Shown here in pieces: positions 47,472 through 56,833 of a stretch of DNA of 64,000 nt. The notes under the pieces were generated by a model. It did not search any database. It saw only the letters and a program-made list of their open reading frames with translations, and was not told where the DNA came from. Numbering within the stretch: position 1 is the stretch's first letter; the number at the start of each line of letters is the position of its first letter. Source of the DNA: Clavibacter michiganensis (lineage in GTDB: Bacteria > Actinomycetota > Actinomycetes > Actinomycetales > Microbacteriaceae); contig MDHJ01000001.1 in assembly GCA_002150995.1 (NCBI GenBank), forward strand, positions 1,054,001 through 1,118,000. Reading direction: 5' to 3'. The position numbers were made by a program, and so were the translations under genes.

Positions 47472-48299
47472 GTGGTCGAGCTCGACACCGACATCCAGGC
47501 CAAGGGCGGCCGCGGCTTCCCCGGCCGCCTGTTCGAGGCGCTCACGGAGCTGGCGCGCACGCCGCGTCTCCTGGTCGCCCTCGACTTCGACGGCACGCTC
47601 GCGCCCGAGGTCGACGACCCCGAGAAGGCGCGCGCCGTCCCCGAGGCCCGCGCCGCAGTGCTCGCGCTCCTCGCGCTCCCGGACACGCGCGTCGCGCTCG
47701 TCTCCGGTCGGGCGCTGCGGAGCCTCGAGGCCGTCGCCGACCTGCCGGACGAGGTGCTGCTGGTGGGCTCGCACGGCGTCGAGATCCGCCTCGACAGCGA
47801 CGACATCGAGCTCGTGCTCGACGCCGACGAGCTGGAGCAGCGCGGGGTCCTCTCCGACGTGCTCGGCCAGGTGGCCGACTCGCTCGACGAGGTCTGGATC
47901 GAGGAGAAGCCGGCGGGCTTCGCCCTGCACACCCGCCTGGCGACCGAGCGCCACAGCCGCATCGCGCACCTCGTGGCGACGCAGGAGGCGCACGCCGAGG
48001 TCGACGGCCTCAAGGTGCGCTCCGGCAAGGACGTGCTGGAGTTCAGCATCCGGCAGGCCACCAAGGGCGAGGCGGTGGAGCACCTGCGCCGCTACGCGGA
48101 GGCCACGGCCGTCTTCTACGCGGGCGACGACGTGACCGACGAGGACGCCTTCGCCGCGCTCCAGGCCGGCGACCTCGGCCTCAAGAGCGGTGCGGGCGCG
48201 ACCGCGGCGGACTTCCGCGTCGACGGCCCGCACGACGTGGCGCGCGTGCTGCAGGTGCTCGCGGACCTGCGCGGCGACCCCGCCCTCCTGTCCCGCTGA
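47472..48299 (+). CDS. otsB: Trehalose-6-phosphate phosphatase OtsB
   Basis: 275 residues, HAD superfamily. Motif I is LVALDFDGTLAPEVDD (nucleophile Asp), motif II VALVSGRALRSLE, and motif IV YAGDDVTDEDAFAAL. The cap includes GVEIRLDSDDIELVLDADEL. It dephosphorylates trehalose-6-phosphate to trehalose, completing the otsA step. The GTG start lies 5 nt after the otsA stop, so the genes are co-transcribed. Confidence 0.95.
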   Translation: MVELDTDIQAKGGRGFPGRLFEALTELARTPRLLVALDFDGTLAPEVDDPEKARAVPEARAAVLALLALPDTRVALVSGRALRSLEAVADLPDEVLLVGSHGVEIRLDSDDIELVLDADELEQRGVLSDVLGQVADSLDEVWIEEKPAGFALHTRLATERHSRIAHLVATQEAHAEVDGLKVRSGKDVLEFSIRQATKGEAVEHLRRYAEATAVFYAGDDVTDEDAFAALQAGDLGLKSGAGATAADFRVDGPHDVARVLQVLADLRGDPALLSR

Positions 48300-48334
48300 C
48301 GCACCCGTCCCCGAACTCCCAGGCGGAGCCCAGG

Positions 48335-48340
48335 TAGACT
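48335..48340 (+). promoter_or_regulatory. Candidate -10 of the Mrp antiporter operon
   Basis: TAGACT, 34 nt upstream of the mrpA GTG, leaving a leader of ~28 nt that carries GAGAGGAGA. Confidence 0.45.
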
Positions 48341-48374
48341 GGGACACCAGCCGACTCGCGAGAGGAGACCGCAC

Positions 48375-51300
48375 GTGCTCGTCCTCCTCTCGGTGTTCCT
48401 CCTGGCGTCCGTCGCCGTGCCGTTCCTCGCCCGCGCCATGGGCGTCCGTGCCTTCCTCGTCGCCGCCCTCGTGCCCGCGGCGGCCTTCGCCTACACCGTC
48501 GCGCAGGCGCCGGCGGTCCTGCCGGACGGCGAGGTCGTCGAGCGCCTCACCTGGATCCCGTCGCTCGGCATCGCCCTCGACATGCGCATGGACGCGCTGT
48601 CGTGGCTCCTCTCGCTCGTCGTCACGGGCGTCGGCGCGCTGGTGCTCCTGTACTGCGCCCGCTACTTCCGCTCGTCGGAGGAGGGCCTGGGACGGTTCGC
48701 GGGACTCCTGCTCGCGTTCGCCGGCGTCATGTACGGCCTGGTGCTCGCCGACGACGTCTTCGTGCTGTTCACGTTCTGGGAGGCCACGAGCGTCCTCTCC
48801 TACCTGCTCATCGGCCACTACACGGGCAAGAAGGCGAGCCGCGGCGCCGCCCTGCAGGCGCTCCTCGTCACCACGGCGGGCGGGCTCGCGATGCTCGTCG
48901 GGCTCGTCATCCTCTCGGTCGCGGGCGGCACGACGAGCCTCGCGTCGCTCGTGGCGGATCCGCCCGGCGGCCCGCTGATCCCCGTCGCCGTCGTGCTGGT
49001 CCTCCTCGGCGCGCTCTCGAAGTCGGCGCTCGTCCCCTTCCACTTCTGGCTCCCGGCCGCCATGGCCGCGCCGACCCCCGTGAGCGCGTACCTCCACGCC
49101 GCCGCGATGGTGAAGGCGGGCATCTACCTCATCGCGCGCCTGGCCCCGGGCTACGCGGACGTCCCGGGCTGGCGCGTCCTCCTGGTGGGCCTCGGCGTCG
49201 CGACCATGCTCGTCGGCGGCTGGCGCGCGCTGAAGCAGATGGACCTGAAGCTCGTCCTCGCCTACGGCACCGTGAGCCAACTGGGGTTCCTCACCGTCGT
49301 GGTGGGCTACGGCACGCGCGACGCGGCCCTCGCGGGCGTCGCCCTCCTCCTCGCGCACGCGCTGTTCAAGGCCACCCTGTTCCTCGTCGTGGGCGTGGTG
49401 GACCACCGGGCCGGCACCCGCGACCTGCGCAAGATCAGCGGGCTCGGCCGCAAGGCGCCGGTCCTCGCGGTCATCACGGCGCTCGCCCTCGCCAGCATGG
49501 CGGGCCTCCCGCCGTTCCTCGGCTTCGTCGCCAAGGAGGCCGTGCTCTCGGGGCTCCTCCTCGACGCGGAGCTCGGCGGCGGCCTCGGCTGGGTCGCGCT
49601 CGTGGGCGTCTCCGTCGGCTCGTGCCTCACGGTCGCCTACAGCGCGCGCTTCATGTGGGGTGCGTTCGCCCGCAAGCGCGGGGTGGACGAGGTCCAGCCG
49701 GTGCACGAGCACCTCGACTTCCTCGTGCCGCCCGCCGTCCTCGCCGCGACCGGGCTGGTGCTCGGATTCCTCGCGTCGTCGGTCGACGGCTGGGTCGCCG
49801 GGTACGCGGACACGCTGCCCGCCGTGAGCGCGGGGGCGTCCGGGGAGCCGGACCACACCTACCACCTGGCCCTCTGGCACGGGCTGGAGCCCGCGCTGTT
49901 CATCTCCGCGGGCACGCTCGTGGTGGGCCTCGCGATGTTCCGCCTCCGCGACGGGGTGTTCGCGCTGCAGTCGCGGGTGCCGTCGTGGATCGACGCGGCG
50001 CGCATCTACTGGGCGTCCATGCGCCTCATCGACCGGGTCGCGGCGCGCACCACCGCCACCACGCAGCGCGGCTCGCTGCCGTTCTACCTGGGCGTCATCC
50101 TGCTGGTGCTCATCGGCTCGGTCGGCGCCGCGCTCGCGCTCAACCGGTCCTGGCCGACCACCGCGGTGCCCTTCGACCACCCCGCGCAGCCCGTCATCGG
50201 CATCGTGATGATCGTCGCGGCCATCGCCGCCGCGCGCGCCGGCAAGCGGTTCCAGGCGGTCGTCCTCGTGGGCGTCACCGGGTACGGCATGGCCGCGCTC
50301 TTCGCGCTCCACGGCGCCCCCGACCTCGCGCTCACGCAGGTGCTCATCGAGACGATCACGCTGGTCGCGTTCGTGCTCGTCCTCCGCCGCCTGCCGGTGC
50401 GGCTGGGGGAGCGGAACCGCTCGGTGCATCCCGTCTGGCGGGCGTCGATCGGCATCGCGGTCGCCGTGCTGATGTCCACGGTGGCGGTCGTCGCGCTCGG
50501 CGCCCGCGTGGCGACGCCCATCTCGCTCGAGTTCCCGCGCCTCGCCTACGAGCAGGGCCACGGCAGCAACGTCGTGAACGTCACGCTCGTCGACATGCGC
50601 GGCTGGGACACCATGGGCGAGATCTCCGTGCTCATCGTGGCGGCCACGGGCGTCGCCAGCCTCATCTTCCTCAACCGCCGCACCGACTCGCTGCCCCGTC
50701 TCACGGCGCCGTCGCGCCGCAGCCTCCTCGCCCGGCTCTCCGGCCGGCGCGACCCGGACGCCGCTCCGCTCGAGGTCGAGCAGGGCGCCGACGGCCCCCG
50801 CATGGAGGCCCGCCAGGCGCTGAAGGACAGCCGGCGCTCGGAGCGCAGCCCCTGGCTCCTGGCGGGGCGCACCCTCGCGCCCCAGAACCGGTCGATCCTG
50901 CTCGAGGTCGTCGTGCGCCTCCTCTTCCACAGCCTCATCGTCGTCTCGGTCTACCTGCTGTTCGCCGGCCACAACCTGCCGGGCGGCGGCTTCGCCGGCG
51001 GCCTCCTCGCGGGCATGGCCCTCGTCGCCCGGTACCTCGCCGGCGGCCGCTACGAGCTCGGCGCGGCGGCCCCCGTCGACGCCGGACGCGTGCTCGGCAC
51101 GGGCCTCGTGTTCGCGGTCGGCACCGCCGCCGTGCCCCTCGTCTTCGGTGCCGACGCCCTCACCTCCACCTGGATCGACACCGAGGTGCCGCTCATCGGG
51201 CACGTCGAGTTCGTCACCAGCACCTTCTTCGACGTCGGCGTCTACCTCGTCGTCGTCGGCCTCACGCTCGACGTGCTCCGCAGCCTCGGCGCGGAGGTCG

Positions 51301-51377
51301 ACCGCCAGGAGGAGAGCGACCGCACGGTCGAGCAGGGAGCGGACGGCATGGAGACCGAGCAGGGGGTGAGCGTGTGA
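48375..51377 (+). CDS. mrpA: Mrp Na+/H+ antiporter subunit A with fused subunit B (MrpA/MnhA)
   Basis: 1000 residues, about 20 helices. Residues 1-600 are NuoL-like (FTFWEATSVLSYLLIGHYTG, then SALVPFHFWLPAAMAAPTPV with the proton-channel Lys/Glu). Residues ~605-760 are the MrpA-specific part. Residues ~830-980 are an MrpB domain (NRSILLEVVVRLLFHSLIVV, then LFAGHNLPGGGFAGGLLAGM), so subunit B is fused rather than separate. First gene of a six-gene operon encoding a hetero-oligomeric secondary antiporter for Na+/K+ and pH homeostasis. The stop overlaps mrpC by GTGA. Confidence 0.95.
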   Translation: MLVLLSVFLLASVAVPFLARAMGVRAFLVAALVPAAAFAYTVAQAPAVLPDGEVVERLTWIPSLGIALDMRMDALSWLLSLVVTGVGALVLLYCARYFRSSEEGLGRFAGLLLAFAGVMYGLVLADDVFVLFTFWEATSVLSYLLIGHYTGKKASRGAALQALLVTTAGGLAMLVGLVILSVAGGTTSLASLVADPPGGPLIPVAVVLVLLGALSKSALVPFHFWLPAAMAAPTPVSAYLHAAAMVKAGIYLIARLAPGYADVPGWRVLLVGLGVATMLVGGWRALKQMDLKLVLAYGTVSQLGFLTVVVGYGTRDAALAGVALLLAHALFKATLFLVVGVVDHRAGTRDLRKISGLGRKAPVLAVITALALASMAGLPPFLGFVAKEAVLSGLLLDAELGGGLGWVALVGVSVGSCLTVAYSARFMWGAFARKRGVDEVQPVHEHLDFLVPPAVLAATGLVLGFLASSVDGWVAGYADTLPAVSAGASGEPDHTYHLALWHGLEPALFISAGTLVVGLAMFRLRDGVFALQSRVPSWIDAARIYWASMRLIDRVAARTTATTQRGSLPFYLGVILLVLIGSVGAALALNRSWPTTAVPFDHPAQPVIGIVMIVAAIAAARAGKRFQAVVLVGVTGYGMAALFALHGAPDLALTQVLIETITLVAFVLVLRRLPVRLGERNRSVHPVWRASIGIAVAVLMSTVAVVALGARVATPISLEFPRLAYEQGHGSNVVNVTLVDMRGWDTMGEISVLIVAATGVASLIFLNRRTDSLPRLTAPSRRSLLARLSGRRDPDAAPLEVEQGADGPRMEARQALKDSRRSERSPWLLAGRTLAPQNRSILLEVVVRLLFHSLIVVSVYLLFAGHNLPGGGFAGGLLAGMALVARYLAGGRYELGAAAPVDAGRVLGTGLVFAVGTAAVPLVFGADALTSTWIDTEVPLIGHVEFVTSTFFDVGVYLVVVGLTLDVLRSLGAEVDRQEESDRTVEQGADGMETEQGVSV

Positions 51378-51951
51378 GCGTCTCCGTCACCCTCGTCGTG
51401 ATCATGGCCGCGCTGTACGCGACGGGCATCTACCTCATGCTCGAGCGCAGCATGACGCGCGTGCTCCTCGGGTTCCTGCTGGTCGGCAACGCGACCAACA
51501 TCCTCATCCTCATCATGTCCGGGCGGGTGGGCCTCGCGCCCATCTACGACGAGGACGTGGACCCGTCGGAGTACGCGGACCCGCTGCCGCAGGCCCTCAT
51601 CCTCACCGCCATCGTCATCACCTTCGGCGTCTCCGCGTTCCTGATGGCGCTCATCTACCGCTCCTGGCGCCTGGCGAACGCCGACGTCGTCACGGACGAC
51701 GAGGACGACCTCGCGATGCGCGGCCGCGCACGGGACTCGGCGAGGAGCCGACCGTCCCGGACGACGACGACACCGAGTTCGGCACCAACGCGGAGGCGGC
51801 CATCGCCTCCGCCCGGCAGCTGCGCGACAACCGATCCGACCTGGAAGAAGCCATCGACGACTCCGCCGACGACGACGACCACCGCGACTTCCGCACCATC
51901 CGCGCGGAACGGGACGACCGTGGCGCGACGGACGGGGGCGAGGCGAAGTGA
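51374..51951 (+). CDS. mrpC: Mrp antiporter subunit C, NuoK-like, with acidic tail (frameshifted)
   Basis: About 192 residues after repair. Three helices in the first 105 residues, with YATGIYLMLERSMTRVLLGF (NuoK-like, conserved Glu) and PLPQALILTAIVITFGVSAF. The family is normally ~115 residues; this one adds a ~75-residue very acidic tail (TVPDDDDTEFGTNAEAAIAS, then DSADDDDHRDF). The break near residue 119 is repaired by one G in the run at 51732-51734, and the repaired frame ends exactly at the TGA overlapping mrpD (GTGA). Confidence 0.9.
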
Positions 51952-53539
51952 CCGTGTTCCAGTCCCTCATCCCGCTCGTCGTCCTGGTGCCCCTCCTCGG
52001 CGCGGCCGCCGCGCTCGTCGCCGCGCGTCAGCGCCGCCTCCAGGTGGCGGTCTCCGTGCTGGCGCTCGTGATCGTCGTGGCGATCAGTGCCGTGCTCCTC
52101 GTGCTGGTCGACCAACAGGGCGGCCAGTCCGTCGAGGTCGGCGGGTGGGCGGCGCCGTTCGGCATCGTGCTCGTCGTCGACCGGCTCTCCGCGCTGATGC
52201 TGCTGATCTCGTCGATCGTGCTGCTGGCGGTCCTCATGTTCTCGATCGGGCAGGGCCTCGAGGACGGCGACGGCGAGACGCCGGTCTCCATCTACAACCC
52301 GACGTACCTCATCCTCGCCGCGGGCGTGTTCAACGCCTTCGTCGCGGGCGACCTGTTCAACCTCTACGTCGGCTTCGAGATCCTGCTGGTGGCGAGCTAC
52401 GTGCTCCTCACCCTCGGCGGCACGGAGGCGCGCATCCGCGCGGGCGTCACGTACATCGTCGTCAGCCTGGTCTCGTCGATGCTGTTCCTCGCCTCGATCG
52501 CGATGATCTACGGCGCCCTCGGCACGGTGAACATCGCCCAGATCTCGGTGCGGCTCGACGAGATCCCGCCGGACGTGCAGCTGATCCTGCACATCATGCT
52601 GCTGGTCGCCTTCGGCATCAAGGCGGCGGTCTTCCCGCTGTCGTTCTGGCTGCCGGACTCCTACCCGACGGCGCCCGCGCCCGTCACGGCGGTGTTCGCG
52701 GGTCTGCTCACGAAGGTCGGCGTCTACGCGATCCTCCGCACGGAGACGGTCATGTTCCCCACCGACCAGCTCTCCACGGCGCTCATGGTGGTCGCGGCGC
52801 TGACCATGGTCATCGGCATCCTCGGCGCGGTCGCGCAGGCCGACATCAAGAGGCTCCTGTCGTTCACGCTCGTGAGCCACATCGGGTACATGATCTTCGG
52901 CATCGCCCTCAACACCGTCGCGGGCATGACGGCGACCATCTACTACGTGATCCACCACATCGTGGTGCAGACGACGCTCTTCCTCGCGTCGGGTCTCATC
53001 GAGCGCACGGGCGGCAGCACGTCCATCAACCGGCTCGGCGGACTGCTGAAGGCGGCGCCGGTCATGGCGATCCTGTTCTTCATCCCGGCGCTGAACCTCG
53101 GCGGCATCCCGCCGTTCTCCGGCTTCATCGGCAAGGTCGCGCTCTTCGACTCGGGTGCCGAGGTCGGCGGCTGGCTCACCTACGCGGTCATCGCGGCGGG
53201 GGCGGCCACCAGCCTCCTCACGCTCTACGCCCTCGCCCGCGTCTGGAACATGGCGTTCTGGCGCGGCGCGGAGGAGGTCGAGGACTACGAGTCCCCGCTG
53301 CTCGACCAGCTCTCCGAGCGCCCGGGCGGCGAGGCCGTCACGACGGTGCGGAAGACGCCCGTGCTCATGACGGGCGCGACGGCCGGCATGGTCGTCGTCA
53401 GCGTCGCCCTCACCGTCTTCGCCGGCCCCGTCTACGCGCTCGCCGAGCGCGCGGGGAGAGCCTCACCGGTCCCGGGTCCGGCGTCGGCTCCGGCGAGCAG
53501 GGCTACGTCGAGACCGTGTTCCCGGGAGGCGTCCGATGA
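51948..53539 (+). CDS. mrpD: Mrp antiporter subunit D, NuoN/NuoM-like (frameshifted in this sequence)
   Basis: About 530 residues after repair, ~14 helices. NLYVGFEILLVASYVLLTLG, then AAVFPLSFWLPDSYPTAPAP (proton-channel region), ADIKRLLSFTLVSHIGYMIF and NLGGIPPFSGFIGKVALFDS are typical. It is one of the two proton-translocating subunits with MrpA. The frame breaks near residue 502; one extra G in 53453-53456 restores ERAGESLTGPGSGVGSGEQG and a stop overlapping the mrpE ATG. The last ~30 residues are a Gly/Ser-rich tail. Confidence 0.92.
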
Positions 53540-54210
53540 CGCCGCGTCGCGCCCGCGCCCGGGCCGAGCGGCTGACCCTGCTCGTGCAGCTGCCCCTGCT
53601 CGTGTGGCTCGTGATCCTCTGGCTCCTCCTCTGGGGCCACGTCACGGTCATCTCGGTGGTCACCGGCATCGTCCTCGCGCTCCTGGTGACGCGCGTGTTC
53701 TACCTGCCGCCCGTGGAGCTGTCGGGCCGGTTCGACATCCGGTGGGCGTTCATCCTGCTCGGCCACTTCGCCGTCGACCTGGTGCGCGCGTCCTTCCAGG
53801 TGGCTGCGCAGGCCTTCGACTGGCGCCGCGTCCCCGTCAACGCGGTCATCGCCGTGCACCTCCACACGCGCAGCGACTTCGTGATGACGCTCACGGCCGA
53901 GGTGGTCTCGCTCGTCCCCGGCTCGATCGTGGTGGAGGCCGACCGCGAGCGGTCGATCCTCTACCTGCACGCCCTCGGCACGCCGACGCCGGAGGACGTG
54001 GAGCGCGTCCGCGAGAACACCCTGCGGGTGGAGAGCCGCATCGTGTACACGCTCGGCACGGCCGACGACATCTGGCGGATCAACCGCGAGCGCCGGGAGT
54101 CCGGCCGGGAGCCGCTCCTGCAGAGCCGGAAGCAGCGCGCGCACGAGCTCGTGCGCGATCGCGACCTGGAGGCCGGACTCATCACGACCACGGGGGAGGA
54201 GCTCTCATGA
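53536..54210 (+). CDS. mrpE: Mrp antiporter subunit E
   Basis: 224 residues. Two N-terminal helices (LLVQLPLLVWLVILWLLLWG, then VTVISVVTGIVLALLVTRVF) precede the conserved cytoplasmic domain (LGHFAVDLVRASFQVAAQAF, then SDFVMTLTAEVVSLVPGSIV). A C-terminal extension of ~60 charged residues (DIWRINRERRESGREPLLQS) makes it longer than the usual ~160. It starts at an ATGA overlap with mrpD and ends at one with mrpF. Confidence 0.92.
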   Translation: MTPRRARARAERLTLLVQLPLLVWLVILWLLLWGHVTVISVVTGIVLALLVTRVFYLPPVELSGRFDIRWAFILLGHFAVDLVRASFQVAAQAFDWRRVPVNAVIAVHLHTRSDFVMTLTAEVVSLVPGSIVVEADRERSILYLHALGTPTPEDVERVRENTLRVESRIVYTLGTADDIWRINRERRESGREPLLQSRKQRAHELVRDRDLEAGLITTTGEELS

Positions 54211-54482
54211 GCGTCGTCATGCAGGTCGGCTACGTCGTGGTCGGCGCGCTGTTCTTCGCCGCGGCCGTCATGGCCGTCGTCCGCATCGTCCGCGGCCCGA
54301 GCATCCTCGACCGCATCATCGCGTCCGACGTGCTCCTCACCACGCTCATCTGCGTGCTGGGCGCCGAGATGATCTACAACGGCCACACGCGCACGGTCCC
54401 CGTCATGCTCGTGCTCGCCATGACGGCGTTCCTCGCCACGGTCGCCGTCGCCCGCTACGTCTCGAAGCAGGACCCGTCGTGA
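54207..54482 (+). CDS. mrpF: Mrp antiporter subunit F
   Basis: 91 residues, three helices: VMQVGYVVVGALFFAAAVMA, then RIVRGPSILDRIIASDVLLT (the conserved G-P-x-x-x-D-R-I loop) and VMLVLAMTAFLATVAVARYV. It is a small structural subunit required for Mrp complex assembly. Start and stop overlap mrpE and mrpG by 4 nt. Confidence 0.94.
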   Translation: MSVVMQVGYVVVGALFFAAAVMAVVRIVRGPSILDRIIASDVLLTTLICVLGAEMIYNGHTRTVPVMLVLAMTAFLATVAVARYVSKQDPS

Positions 54483-55060
54483 ACGACGTCCTCGTCTCCG
54501 GCCCGCTCGCCGACGCCCTCGACCTCGTGAGCCTGGTGCTGCTGATCCTGGGCGGCGTCCTCTCGGTCGCGGCGGGCGTGGGCCTCCTGCGCTTCCCGGA
54601 CCCGCTGGCGCGCATGCACGCCGCGACCAAGCCGCAGATCCTCGGCGTGATCCTCGTGCTCCTCGCGCTCGCCCTGCAGTCGCAGAGCCTCAGCACCGCG
54701 GTGATGCTCGTCCCCGTCCTCCTCTTCCAGATGCTGACGGCTCCCATCTCGGCGCACATGGTCGGCCGCGCGGGATACCGCCTCCGCCACTTCCTCCGCG
54801 AGGACCTCCTCGTCGACGAGCTGGAGGAGGCGATCGACCGCGCCCATGACGAGCTGCGCGCGGCCGACGAGGTGGATGCGTCCACGCTGCCCGTGGGATC
54901 CGCGGAGAACATCGCCGCCGAGGAGGCCGGCCACGTCGCCGGCGGAGCGGGCCCCCGCGACGCGGAGTCGCCCGTCGCCGCGCCCACGGCCTCCGACCCC
55001 GGGCACGACGGCCGGGACGACGACGCGCGCGCCGGAGGCCTGCCCCCGGGCATCGGCTGA
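54479..55060 (+). CDS. mrpG: Mrp antiporter subunit G with long polar tail
   Basis: 193 residues. The conserved core is the first ~110: LVLLILGGVLSVAAGVGLLR, then FPDPLARMHAATKPQILGVI (the F-P-D-x-x-x-R-M-H-A motif). A ~80-residue cytoplasmic extension follows, helical at first (LVDELEEAIDRAHDELRAAD) then Gly/Asp-rich. Family length is usually 100-130. Last gene of the operon, followed by a hairpin. Confidence 0.92.
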   Translation: MNDVLVSGPLADALDLVSLVLLILGGVLSVAAGVGLLRFPDPLARMHAATKPQILGVILVLLALALQSQSLSTAVMLVPVLLFQMLTAPISAHMVGRAGYRLRHFLREDLLVDELEEAIDRAHDELRAADEVDASTLPVGSAENIAAEEAGHVAGGAGPRDAESPVAAPTASDPGHDGRDDDARAGGLPPGIG

Positions 55061-55100
55061 CGATCCCGCCCGTCCGCGCGGCTCCGTCCGCTCCGTCCGA

Positions 55101-55120
55101 CGCCGGGAGTGCTCCCGGCG
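55101..55120 (+). terminator. Terminator of the Mrp operon
   Basis: Perfect inverted repeat CGCCGGGAG-TG-CTCCCGGCG, 40 nt after the mrpG stop and 6 nt before the ilvD -10. Confidence 0.75.
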
Positions 55121-55126
55121 AGGACC

Positions 55127-55132
55127 TAAACT
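55127..55132 (+). promoter_or_regulatory. -10 hexamer, leaderless start of ilvD
   Basis: TAAACT is followed by 6 nt and the ATG at 55139; no Shine-Dalgarno sequence. An out-of-frame ATG at 55134 lies in the gap and would precede the expected transcript start. Confidence 0.55.
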
Positions 55133-55138
55133 CATGCC

Positions 55139-56833
55139 ATGCCTGAGATCGACATGAAGCCCCGGAGCCGCGACGTCACCGATGGGATCGAGGCCACCGC
55201 GGCGCGCGGCATGCTCCGCGCCGTCGGCATGGGCGACGAGGACTGGGTGAAGCCCCAGATCGGCGTCGCCAGCTCCTGGAGCGAGATCACCCCCTGCAAC
55301 CTCAGCCTCGACCGCCTCGCGCAGGCGTCGAAGGAGGGCGTCCACGCGGGCGGCGGCTACCCGCTCCAGTTCGGCACCATCTCCGTCAGCGACGGCATCT
55401 CCATGGGCCACGAGGGCATGCACTTCTCGCTCGTCTCCCGCGAGGTCATCGCCGACAGCGTCGAGACCGTGATGATGGCCGAGCGCCTCGACGGCTCGGT
55501 GCTCCTCGCCGGCTGCGACAAGTCGCTGCCCGGCATGCTCATGGCGGCCGCCCGCCTCGACCTGTCGTCGGTGTTCCTCTACGCGGGGTCCATCGCGCCC
55601 GGCTGGGTCAAGCTCTCCGACGGCACCGAGAAGGACGTCACGATCATCGACGCCTTCGAGGCCGTCGGCGCGTGCAAGGCCGGCACGATGAGCCAGGAGG
55701 ACCTGACCCGCATCGAGAAGGCCATCTGCCCGGGCGAGGGCGCCTGCGGCGGCATGTACACGGCCAACACCATGGCGAGCGTCGCCGAGGCCCTCGGCAT
55801 GAGCCTCCCGGGGTCGGCCGCGCCGCCGAGCGCCGACCGCCGCCGCGACTACTTCGCGCACCGCTCCGGCGAGGCCGTGGTCAACCTCATCGCGAAGGGC
55901 ATCACGGCGCGCGACATCATGACCAAGGAGGCGTTCGAGAACGCCATCTCCGTCGTCATGGCGTTCGGCGGCTCCACGAACGCGGTCCTCCACCTCCTCG
56001 CCATCGCGCGCGAGGCCGAGGTCGACCTGCAGCTGTCCGACTTCAACCGCATCGCCGACCGCGTCCCGCACCTCGGCGACCTCAAGCCCTTCGGGCGCTT
56101 CGTCATGAACGACGTCGACCGCGTCGGCGGCGTGCCCGTGGTCATGAAGGCCCTGCTCGACGCGGGCCTCCTCCACGGCGACGTCATGACGGTCACGGGC
56201 CGCACCATGCGGGAGAACCTCGAGTCGATGGACCTCGCGGACCTCGACGGCACGGTCATCCGCACGCTCGACGACCCCATCCACGCGACCGGCGGCATCA
56301 GCGTCCTGCACGGGTCGCTCGCCCCGGAGGGCGCGGTCGTCAAGACCGCCGGCTTCGACCTCGACGTGTTCGAGGGCCCGGCCCGCGTGTTCGAGCGCGA
56401 GCGCGCCGCCATGGACGCGCTGACGGAGGGCCGCATCTCGAAGGGCGACGTCGTCGTCATCCGCTACGAGGGTCCGAAGGGCGGCCCCGGCATGCGCGAG
56501 ATGCTCGCCATCACCGGCGCCATCAAGGGCGCGGGCCTCGGCAAGGATGTACTACTCTTGACGGACGGTCGATTCTCAGGCGGCACAACCGGACTGTGCA
56601 TCGGCCACATGGCTCCCGAGGCGGTGGACGCAGGTCCCGTCGCCTTCGTGCGCGATGGAGACCGGATCCGCGTCGACATCGCCGCTCGCACGCTCGACCT
56701 ACTGGTCGACGAGGCCGAGCTCGCCGCCCGCCGTGAGGGGTGGGCACCTCTCCCGCCGCGCTACACGCGCGGAGTCCTCGCCAAGTACGCCCGTCTCGTG
56801 CACTCGGCCGCCGAGGGCGCGATCACGGGATGA
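55139..56833 (+). CDS. ilvD: Dihydroxy-acid dehydratase IlvD
   Basis: 564 residues. Iron-sulfur ligand regions: [33 protein letters not shown] and [21 protein letters not shown]-terminal domain: [20 protein letters not shown]. It converts dihydroxy acids to 2-keto acids, the third shared step of valine and isoleucine synthesis, in the cytoplasm. The last ~95 codons from about 56545 use codons rare in the rest of the window (GTA, CTA, TTG, CGA, TCA, ACA), although the protein stays conserved. The stop overlaps the likely ilvB start (ATGA), and ilvN and ilvC follow. Confidence 0.96.
   Translation: MPEIDMKPRSRDVTDGIEATAARGMLRAVGMGDEDWVKPQIGVASSWSEITPCNLSLDRLAQASKEGVHAGGGYPLQFGTISVSDGISMGHEGMHFSLVSREVIADSVETVMMAERLDGSVLLAGCDKSLPGMLMAAARLDLSSVFLYAGSIAPGWVKLSDGTEKDVTIIDAFEAVGACKAGTMSQEDLTRIEKAICPGEGACGGMYTANTMASVAEALGMSLPGSAAPPSADRRRDYFAHRSGEAVVNLIAKGITARDIMTKEAFENAISVVMAFGGSTNAVLHLLAIAREAEVDLQLSDFNRIADRVPHLGDLKPFGRFVMNDVDRVGGVPVVMKALLDAGLLHGDVMTVTGRTMRENLESMDLADLDGTVIRTLDDPIHATGGISVLHGSLAPEGAVVKTAGFDLDVFEGPARVFERERAAMDALTEGRISKGDVVVIRYEGPKGGPGMREMLAITGAIKGAGLGKDVLLLTDGRFSGGTTGLCIGHMAPEAVDAGPVAFVRDGDRIRVDIAARTLDLLVDEAELAARREGWAPLPPRYTRGVLAKYARLVHSAAEGAITG

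Noticed and set aside
47040-51203. 1387-codon minus-strand open frame opposite mrpA and otsA/B
   Set aside because: Composition is almost entirely Glu/Arg/Asp/His/Gly. It is the reverse complement of GC-rich membrane-protein codons, and both mrpA and otsAB are unmistakable on the plus strand.
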